Positions 58,431 through 64,000 of a DNA stretch of 64,000 nt are shown here, in pieces; position 1 is the first letter of the stretch; the number at the start of each line of letters is the position of its first letter. A program made the position numbers and the translations under genes. The DNA lies in contig NZ_JAEUAN010000006.1 of the NCBI RefSeq assembly GCF_019511445.1, forward strand, positions 1 through 64,000, written 5' to 3'. Under the pieces are notes generated by a model. It was not told where the DNA came from and ran no database searches. It saw only the letters and a program-made list of their open reading frames with translations. Origin of the DNA: Aliirhizobium wenxiniae (GTDB lineage: Bacteria > Pseudomonadota > Alphaproteobacteria > Rhizobiales > Rhizobiaceae).

Positions 58431-58459
58431 AAAAAACCCGGTCAAGCCGGGTTTTTTTT
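58431..58459. terminator. Bidirectional intrinsic terminator
   Basis: AAAAAACCCGG, loop TCAAG, CCGGGTTTTTTTT: separates convergent secB and dnaQ. Confidence 0.9.
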
Positions 58460-58486
58460 CGTCATCATTCCTGATTCCTGGCCATA

Positions 58487-59191
58487 TTATTCCTGGCGAT
58501 ATTTCTGCCAGATTGCCTTGCCTTTCATGGAAGCGATCATGGCCGCATGGGTCTCGGCGTCCTGCGCCGTCAGGCGGCTTGCAAGTGGGCGTGTCCGCAC
58601 CTGATCGGTTATCACGACGGTTTCCTCGGTTTCAGCAACCTCTTCAACCTGATCCGAACCAACCAGCCCAAGTGCGGCCTGCCGGCCGCCGTTCATCTCG
58701 ATATAAACTTCGGCAAGCAGTTCAGAGTCGAGCAATGCGCCGTGCTTGGTGCGATGCCCGTTATCAATCCCGTAACGACGGCAAAGCGCATCGAGCGAGT
58801 TGGGACCCATCGGATGTTTGCGGCGCGCTATGGCCAACGTGTCGACGACCTGATCGGCTGGAACCGGTGGTAGGCCTATGCGCTCGAATTCGGCATTGAT
58901 GAAGCCCATGTCGAAGTTGGCGTTATGGGCGATCCATCTCGCGCCTTCGAAAAATTCCACGATCTCTTGGGCAACTTCAGCAAAGCTCGGTTTGTCCTTG
59001 AGGAACTCATCCGTGATGCCGTGAACGGCCAAAGCATCCGGGTGAACCTTGCGATCACCCGGATTGATGAAGATGTGGATCGTTTTTCCGCTTGGAAAAT
59101 TGTTGATCAGCTCGACACCACCGATTTCGATGATGCGATCCTGCTTCGATTCAAGCCCGGTCGTTTCCGTATCGAAGATGATGTCACGCAT
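58487..59191 (-). CDS. dnaQ: DNA polymerase III epsilon subunit
   Basis: Proofreading 3-prime to 5-prime exonuclease. ExoI DTETTGLESKQDRIIEIGG, ExoII AHNANFDMGFIN, ExoIII with HRTKHGALLDSELLAEVY. 234 residues. Its start overlaps the coaE stop by eight bases. Near-origin location fits a core replication gene. Confidence 0.96.
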   Translation of the reverse strand: MRDIIFDTETTGLESKQDRIIEIGGVELINNFPSGKTIHIFINPGDRKVHPDALAVHGITDEFLKDKPSFAEVAQEIVEFFEGARWIAHNANFDMGFINAEFERIGLPPVPADQVVDTLAIARRKHPMGPNSLDALCRRYGIDNGHRTKHGALLDSELLAEVYIEMNGGRQAALGLVGSDQVEEVAETEETVVITDQVRTRPLASRLTAQDAETHAAMIASMKGKAIWQKYRQE

Positions 59192-59789
59192 GTCTTTCGC
59201 TCCGTATACCCGACCGTAGAAGGGCGATTATTTCCTGCACCCGCCGTTTGGCCTGCATCAGGCCACCGCCCGTATCCACCAGAAAGTCCGCACGTTCACG
59301 TTTTTGTTGATCGGGCAGTTGGCGGTTCAGGATCAGATTGAACTTTTCCTCCGTCATGCCCGGCCTAGCAAGAACGCGCTGCCGTTGTATCTGTGGATCA
59401 CAGGTCGCAACCACAATCACATCAACGCGCTTTTCTGCGCCGGTTTCGAAAAGCAGGGGGATGTCGAGGAGAACGAGGTCGGTGCCTGCCGTTTTATGGA
59501 TTTCCAGAAACTGTTTTTCCCTCTTTCTGACCAAGGGATGCACGATTGCTTCCAGCCGACTGAAACCATCGGGGGCCAGAGAAAGCTGCCGGGCCAGTTC
59601 TGCCCTGTCGATCACACCGTCGCGGATCGAACCGGGAAAAGCTCTACCAACGGGCTCCACGGCATCAGTTTTGTAAAGGTCGTGCACGACAGCATCGGAA
59701 TCGTTGACCGGGATACCCTCGTCCCTGAACATGCCGGCAGTGGTCGTCTTGCCCATGCCGATCGATCCGGTCAGTCCGATAATAATCAT
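59184..59789 (-). CDS. coaE: Dephospho-CoA kinase
   Basis: Last step of coenzyme A synthesis. P-loop GLTGSIGMGKTTT; DSDAVVHDLY and LLFETGAEKRVDVI follow. Start at 59789 overlaps the aroE stop (ATGA); a longer frame to 59861 lies inside aroE. 201 residues. Confidence 0.96.
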   Translation of the reverse strand: MIIIGLTGSIGMGKTTTAGMFRDEGIPVNDSDAVVHDLYKTDAVEPVGRAFPGSIRDGVIDRAELARQLSLAPDGFSRLEAIVHPLVRKREKQFLEIHKTAGTDLVLLDIPLLFETGAEKRVDVIVVATCDPQIQRQRVLARPGMTEEKFNLILNRQLPDQQKRERADFLVDTGGGLMQAKRRVQEIIALLRSGIRSERHA

Positions 59790-60646
59790 CACGCCGCCTG
59801 AATATCCTGGATGATGAGTTCGCGCAGAGCAGTATCCACCACTGGACGATGGCCGAACCATTTTTCGAAACCTGGCACAGCCTGATGCAGGAGCATCCCT
59901 AATCCGTCTGCGGTTGGGTATCCCTCTTGACGAGCCTGTTTCAGAATAGGCGTTTCAAGCGGCACGTAGACTATATCCGTGACAAGCGCGCCGGTTTTCA
60001 GGCCAGAAAAATCGAAGACTGTCGCTTCCGCTCCGTCCATGCCGAGCGATGTCGTATTCACGAACAATCCGGCACCGGCCATGATCTCTTCCAAAGCGGG
60101 CAGCCCATGCGCATGGATTTTGGGACCGAAGCGGTCCGCAAGTTCCTGCGCGCGCGAGACGGTGCGATTGACGACGTGGATTTCGTTAACGCCGCGATCA
60201 CGGACGGCCTGGATCACAGCACGGCTTGCACCACCGGCACCCAGAATGACGGCACGATCGACCTTGTCCCAGCCGGGATGGCAGCCATCCAGATTGGCGG
60301 CAAAACCGTAACCATCCGTGTTCGTCGCATGAAGCTGGCCTTCCTGCAGCCATAGCGTGTTGGCAGCCCCCAGTTCTTGCGCCAGTTCATCGGGCCGGTC
60401 ACTGAGGCGGAAGGCGGTTTCCTTGTGCGGGATGGTGACGTTGCCGCCGCAGAAGCCGCGGCTACCGTCCTTCAGCGCCTTGATGAAAGCAGCAAAATCC
60501 TCTTCTGAAACGGCAACCGCTTCATAACTACCAGCCAAGCCATAGTGTTTCAGCCAGTGGCGATGGATAATGGGCGAACGGGAGTGCTTTATCGGCCAAC
60601 CGGTTACGAAAGCCGCCGGCACTTCATTTCTCTGACTATCACCCAT
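59789..60646 (-). CDS. aroE: Shikimate dehydrogenase
   Basis: NADPH-dependent reduction of 3-dehydroshikimate. Substrate site [16 protein letters not shown], catalytic Lys in [12 protein letters not shown] loop GAGGASRAV, and NTTSLGMDG. 285 residues. Overlaps maf by eight bases and coaE by one. Confidence 0.97.
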   Translation of the reverse strand: MGDSQRNEVPAAFVTGWPIKHSRSPIIHRHWLKHYGLAGSYEAVAVSEEDFAAFIKALKDGSRGFCGGNVTIPHKETAFRLSDRPDELAQELGAANTLWLQEGQLHATNTDGYGFAANLDGCHPGWDKVDRAVILGAGGASRAVIQAVRDRGVNEIHVVNRTVSRAQELADRFGPKIHAHGLPALEEIMAGAGLFVNTTSLGMDGAEATVFDFSGLKTGALVTDIVYVPLETPILKQARQEGYPTADGLGMLLHQAVPGFEKWFGHRPVVDTALRELIIQDIQAA

Positions 60647-61238
60647 CGATCGCTCCCAGATGTCGCAGTTCCTCTAGAAGAGGAAGCATGGGAAGACCAA
60701 GAATGGTGAAATAATCGCCTTCAATCGCGGAAAAGAGATGAATACCTTCTCCCTCCAGCTGATAGGCGCCGACACTGGAAAATGCCTTGTCGCCGATCCT
60801 GTCTAGGTAACGATCGACGAATGCTTCCGTCAGGTTACGCGCGGTCAACTCAGCGTAAGCGAGATGTTCCCAGACAAGGCTGCCGTTTTTCACGATTGAA
60901 ACGGCACTGTTCAGCCTATGGGTCCGGCCGGAGAGCGACATCAGGTTGTCTTTGGCCTCGGCCCGGTTTTTCGCCTTGTGATAGACGCGGTCTCCAAGAG
61001 ACATGGTCTGATCGGAACCGATCACCAGGGCGTCGGGGAAATGGCGAGATACGTCCTGAGCCTTAGCTCTCGCCAAAATCGCCGCAACCGCTTCCGGACC
61101 AGCGTGATCCTCAGAGGCTTCGATCTGCCGTTCATCGATTTCGGCGGCCTGCGATTGAAACGTCAGGCCGGCATTTTCGAGCAGCATTCGACGAAAGGGA
61201 CTTGAGGAGGCAAGGACAAGTGTCACTTCAGGTATCAT
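60639..61238 (-). CDS. maf: Maf-like nucleoside triphosphate pyrophosphatase
   Basis: Hydrolyses non-canonical or modified NTPs. [19 protein letters not shown] is the family start; later [17 protein letters not shown] and [12 protein letters not shown]. 199 residues. In the PPSR-maf-aroE-coaE-dnaQ operon, an arrangement found beside oriC in many rhizobia. Confidence 0.95.
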   Translation of the reverse strand: MIPEVTLVLASSSPFRRMLLENAGLTFQSQAAEIDERQIEASEDHAGPEAVAAILARAKAQDVSRHFPDALVIGSDQTMSLGDRVYHKAKNRAEAKDNLMSLSGRTHRLNSAVSIVKNGSLVWEHLAYAELTARNLTEAFVDRYLDRIGDKAFSSVGAYQLEGEGIHLFSAIEGDYFTILGLPMLPLLEELRHLGAIDG

Positions 61239-61274
61239 CTCCGACGAACTGTACGGGCGAAAGTCAATTCGGGA

Positions 61275-62096
61275 TTATCTGAGCTTCGGGCGCAGGGCAA
61301 GAATTGCTGCTGCCGTCTCCTCGATGGAACGGCGGGAAACATCGATGATCGGCCAATTGTTTCGCGCACAAAGCGCCCGCGCGTATTTGAGTTCTTCATT
61401 GATGCTGGCGCGATCCGTGTAGGTATTTCGATCAAGCCCCTGGGAACTGCCGAGTTCGCGATTTTCCCTGATCTGGGAAATTCGATCGGTGGTCGCGATC
61501 AGACCGACGATCAATGGACGCTCGGCACTGTAGAGAGCGTCGGGAAGATCGACACCTGGCACGATCGGGATATTCGCCGTCTTGATGCCGCGGTTTGCAA
61601 GATAAATGCTGGTCGGCGTCTTAGACGTTCGACTGATGCCGATCAGAACGACGTCAGCCTCATCATAAGTCTCGGGCATCTGGCCATCATCGTGATCCAT
61701 GGCGAAGTTCAGCGCTTCTATCCGAGCGAAATAATCGTCGTTTAAAGCGTGCTGTGCACCAACGCGGCGACGCGACGGCGCACCCAGATAGGTCTGGAAG
61801 ACACCAAGAACCGGTTCCAGCACGTTGACACAGGGCACGCCCATTTCACGGCAGCGAAGATCTATCAGCGTTGCCAAATCCTGGTCTACGATCGTGTAAA
61901 GAACGATGCCGGGTTCTGCATCGACTGCATCCATGACCGCTGCGATCTGCTTTCTGTTCCTGATCAGCGGATAGACGTGTTCGAGCGCATAACTGTTTTG
62001 AAATTGAGCCGCGACGGCTCGTCCGGCAGAGATCAAGGTCTCGCCGGTCGAGTCAGAAACGAGGTGCAAGTGGAAGAAGTTTTTCCGGTTCTCCAC
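61275..62096 (-). CDS. Pyruvate, phosphate dikinase regulatory protein (PPSR, DUF299)
   Basis: Bifunctional serine/threonine kinase and phosphorylase that switches PPDK or PEP synthase on and off. [14 protein letters not shown] at the start and P-loop GISRTSKT (153-160) are diagnostic. 273 residues. First gene of the leftward operon from the origin; the promoter is inside the oriC region. Confidence 0.93.
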   Translation of the reverse strand: MENRKNFFHLHLVSDSTGETLISAGRAVAAQFQNSYALEHVYPLIRNRKQIAAVMDAVDAEPGIVLYTIVDQDLATLIDLRCREMGVPCVNVLEPVLGVFQTYLGAPSRRRVGAQHALNDDYFARIEALNFAMDHDDGQMPETYDEADVVLIGISRTSKTPTSIYLANRGIKTANIPIVPGVDLPDALYSAERPLIVGLIATTDRISQIRENRELGSSQGLDRNTYTDRASINEELKYARALCARNNWPIIDVSRRSIEETAAAILALRPKLR

Positions 62097-62494
62097 GTTA
62101 TTCCTTACCGTCTGTTGATAACTCGGGACAGGCTGCCGCGTTTATCGGGATGAGGGACGGGTGATGGGAAAACCGCCCCTTTTTCCACAATCAGCAGCGA
62201 GTTGGATTGATGGAACGCGAGGATGTGATTTGCGTGGATAAATGTCATATCCGCCAAACTTATCCACATGTTGTCTACAGACTAAATCTCCTGAAGACGC
62301 CATACATCTCTTTGATTTTTATATGCAATTATGGATTTTTCCCAGATTTCATGAATCCGACGGGATCGTTTTTATCTCTACCTGCGGAGATTGGCAAAAT
62401 TCTGGTTAATCTGGGGTTTGACTTTAATCCTTGATACTCACCGACTCTAAGAAATAGAAACCAATAGAAATTGGATTCTTTTAATAGGGGATAG
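62097..62494. other. Chromosomal replication origin (oriC) region
   Basis: 398 bp between divergent PPSR and hemE. DnaA-box candidates: TTATCCACA (62260-62268, plus, perfect), TTATCCACG (62233-62241, minus), TTTTCCACA (62181-62189, plus), TTATCAACA (62113-62121, minus). The right half (62281-62494) is AT-rich, a likely unwinding region. Three GANTC (CcrM) sites lie at 62353, 62443 and 62474. In Caulobacter and in S. meliloti the origin lies beside hemE, which supports the call. It also includes the hemE promoter. Confidence 0.85.
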
Positions 62495-63529
62495 ATGCCA
62501 GTGCCTGTGAAAAGGAAGATCGTCGAGGTGCTTGAAGGGAAGACCGTGGCACCTCCTCCACTCTGGCTCATGAGGCAGGCTGGACGGTATCTCCCTGAGT
62601 ATAGGGCAACGCGCCAACAGGCAGGTGGGTTCCTTGATCTCTGCTATACGCCTGATCTGGCTGTCGAGGTTACGCTCCAGCCGATCAGGCGTTATTCCTT
62701 CGATGCTGCAATTCTGTTTTCCGATATCCTGGTCATTCCTGATGCTCTGGACAGGAAAGTGCGCTTCGCTCCCGGTGAAGGGCCGCAGATGGATCCGATC
62801 GACGAGACGGGTATCTATTCACTGAAAGCGGATGGCACGCTTCAACATCTCTCGCCGGTTCTTGAGACGGTGAAGCGGCTAAGACAGGAGTTGCCCGCCG
62901 AGACCGCTCTCCTCGGCTTCTGTGGCGCTCCCTGGACTGTTGCGACCTATATGATTGCCGGACATGGTACGCCCGATCAGGCGCCTGCCCGTCTTTTCGG
63001 ATATCGTAATCGAAAGGCGCTCGAACATCTGCTGATGTTTCTTGCCGAGATTTCTGCCGATTATCTGGTTGCGCAGATCGATGCGGGCGCTGATGCGGTC
63101 CAGATCTTCGATTCGTGGGCTGGTGTACTTGGCGAAGCGGAGTTTGAAGCCTTTGCGGTGAAGCCGGTTGCGCGGATGATCGAGATCGTGCGCGGTAAAC
63201 GGCCGAATGCGAAGATCATCGCCTTTGCCAAGGGTGCTGGAATGAATCTGCGTCATTATCGGCAGAAGACCGGTGCCGATGCGATCGGACTGGATTGGAG
63301 CGTGCCATTGTCCTTTGCGGCTGAGTTGCAGAAGGATGGGCCGGTGCAGGGCAATCTTGACCCGATGCGGGTCGTGGCCGGCGGCCAATCGCTCGATGAC
63401 GGTATCGATGCTATCCTGCAGGTGCTCGGGAACGGGCCGCTGATCTTCAATCTGGGACACGGTATCACCCCTGAGGCGGATCCGGACAATGTGGCCAGGC
63501 TGGTAAAGCGCGTCAGGGGGATTGCCTGA
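62495..63529 (+). CDS. hemE: Uroporphyrinogen decarboxylase
   Basis: Makes coproporphyrinogen III in heme synthesis. [35 protein letters not shown] and [14 protein letters not shown] are family marks. 344 residues. GGGG ribosome site eight bases before the ATG. Its stop overlaps the hemJ start (TGATG), so the two are translationally coupled. Confidence 0.97.
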   Translation: MPVPVKRKIVEVLEGKTVAPPPLWLMRQAGRYLPEYRATRQQAGGFLDLCYTPDLAVEVTLQPIRRYSFDAAILFSDILVIPDALDRKVRFAPGEGPQMDPIDETGIYSLKADGTLQHLSPVLETVKRLRQELPAETALLGFCGAPWTVATYMIAGHGTPDQAPARLFGYRNRKALEHLLMFLAEISADYLVAQIDAGADAVQIFDSWAGVLGEAEFEAFAVKPVARMIEIVRGKRPNAKIIAFAKGAGMNLRHYRQKTGADAIGLDWSVPLSFAAELQKDGPVQGNLDPMRVVAGGQSLDDGIDAILQVLGNGPLIFNLGHGITPEADPDNVARLVKRVRGIA

Positions 63530-64000
63530 TGGATCCGCGTGAGAAACCCGGTAACGAAGATGCAGGCGGAAAGGCCAAGGCGCGTGCCTTCATAGCGCTT
63601 ACGATATTCCTGTTCATTCTGGCCTTGACCTATGTGTTGAGGCCGGATGATTTCATCTCGTATGTGAAGGCGTTTCACGTCATCGCCGTGATGTCGTGGA
63701 TGGCGGGACTTCTGTATCTGCCGCGGCTTTTCATCTACCACACCGACGCGCCGATCGGCTCCGAGCCCTCCGAGACGTTCAAGATGATGGAAAGACGGCT
63801 GCTCAAGGTCATCATGAACCCTGCGATGATGGTGAGCTGGATGCTTGGGCTTTACCTCGCCTGGGATGTCTATGGATTTCAGGGTGGATGGCTTCATGGC
63901 AAAATCGCCATGGTTTTCGCACTTACCGGCGTCCATGTGCTTTTTAGTCGCGCTGTTCAAGATTTTGCCGCAGACAAGCCGAGACGTACGGCAAGATACT
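63529..64000 (+). CDS. hemJ: Protoporphyrinogen IX oxidase HemJ, 3-prime end outside window
   Basis: Runs off the right edge after 157 codons. Hydrophobic segments at about 24-40, 50-70, 96-115 and 125-145, with the conserved heme-ligand His in KAFHVIAVMSWMAGLLYLPRLFIYH, and the MERRLLKVIMNPAM block. Oxidises protoporphyrinogen IX two steps after HemE. Begins ATG 63529, sharing bases with the hemE stop. Confidence 0.93.
   Translation, partial: MDPREKPGNEDAGGKAKARAFIALTIFLFILALTYVLRPDDFISYVKAFHVIAVMSWMAGLLYLPRLFIYHTDAPIGSEPSETFKMMERRLLKVIMNPAMMVSWMLGLYLAWDVYGFQGGWLHGKIAMVFALTGVHVLFSRAVQDFAADKPRRTARY

Noticed and set aside
62405..62426. TTAA-spacer-TTAA in oriC as a CtrA site
   Set aside because: The gap is 14 bases rather than the seven of the CtrA consensus, so it does not fit.

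Overview
The window is a gene-dense, high-GC stretch of chromosome from an alphaproteobacterium of the Hyphomicrobiales (Rhizobiales), most likely Rhizobiaceae (Rhizobium/Agrobacterium/Sinorhizobium-like). This rests on the gene set and order: actS-actR, pckA next to chvI-chvG, a short HPr kinase with EIIA-Man and HPr, ahcY followed by a DivL-type tyrosine kinase homologue, a TsaE-phosphotransferase fusion, addB-addA, trpFBA-accD-folC, and a PPSR/hemE origin region. Nearly all of it is conserved core genome. I see no prophage, insertion sequence, CRISPR array, tRNA or integrated element.

Layout. 1-260: minus-strand leader and promoter of a ribosomal RNA operon whose 16S gene lies just outside the left edge. 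435-6400: hrpB, the redox two-component pair actS-actR, mmcB and an L,D-transpeptidase lipoprotein. 6470-15330 (minus): malate synthase G, an orphan hydantoinase/oxoprolinase-like protein, an orphan cytochrome P450, a DUF1402 protein and the HslVU protease. 15541-20195 (plus): operon hisB-DUF2628-hisH-hisA-hisF-hisE-coaA. 20200-22990 (minus): arfB-alkB and pckA. 23340-28733 (plus): chvI-chvG-hprK-EIIA-HPr, then ahcY. 28900-40910 (plus): divL, tsaE-amgK fusion, murU, addB, addA, trxA, mostly overlapping or nearly touching. 41575-46838 (minus): trpF-trpB-trpA-accD-folC. 47100-51800: SleB-type lipoprotein, YgjP-type metalloprotease, DUF2852, PHA depolymerase, nitroreductase. 51900-57212 (minus): gyrB, then a Tim44-like/mltA/smr/xre operon. 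57330-58415 (plus): fxsA and secB. 58487-62096 (minus): PPSR-maf-aroE-coaE-dnaQ operon. 62097-62494: chromosomal replication origin. 62495-64000 (plus): hemE and the start of hemJ.

How the parts fit. The right end is oriC, with DnaA boxes, AT-rich DNA and clustered GANTC methylation sites. Five sequences close to the ParB site parS lie 10-48 kb from it, so the window is probably the origin-proximal segregation region. Several genes concern envelope and cell-cycle control: ChvGI, DivL, AmgK-MurU peptidoglycan recycling, L,D-transpeptidase, MltA, SleB. The ChvGI-HprK-PTS block beside pckA ties envelope sensing to carbon control.

No wholly new multi-gene system is evident. The items most worth a second look are the parS-like cluster, the Tyr-for-His DivL coupled to a TsaE-AmgK fusion and murU, the ahcY palindrome, the zinc-ribbon-less AccD, an AddB lacking Walker A and iron-sulfur cysteines, an MltA without a visible signal peptide, and dispersed palindromic repeats. 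All family assignments come from reading motifs by eye. No database search was run.
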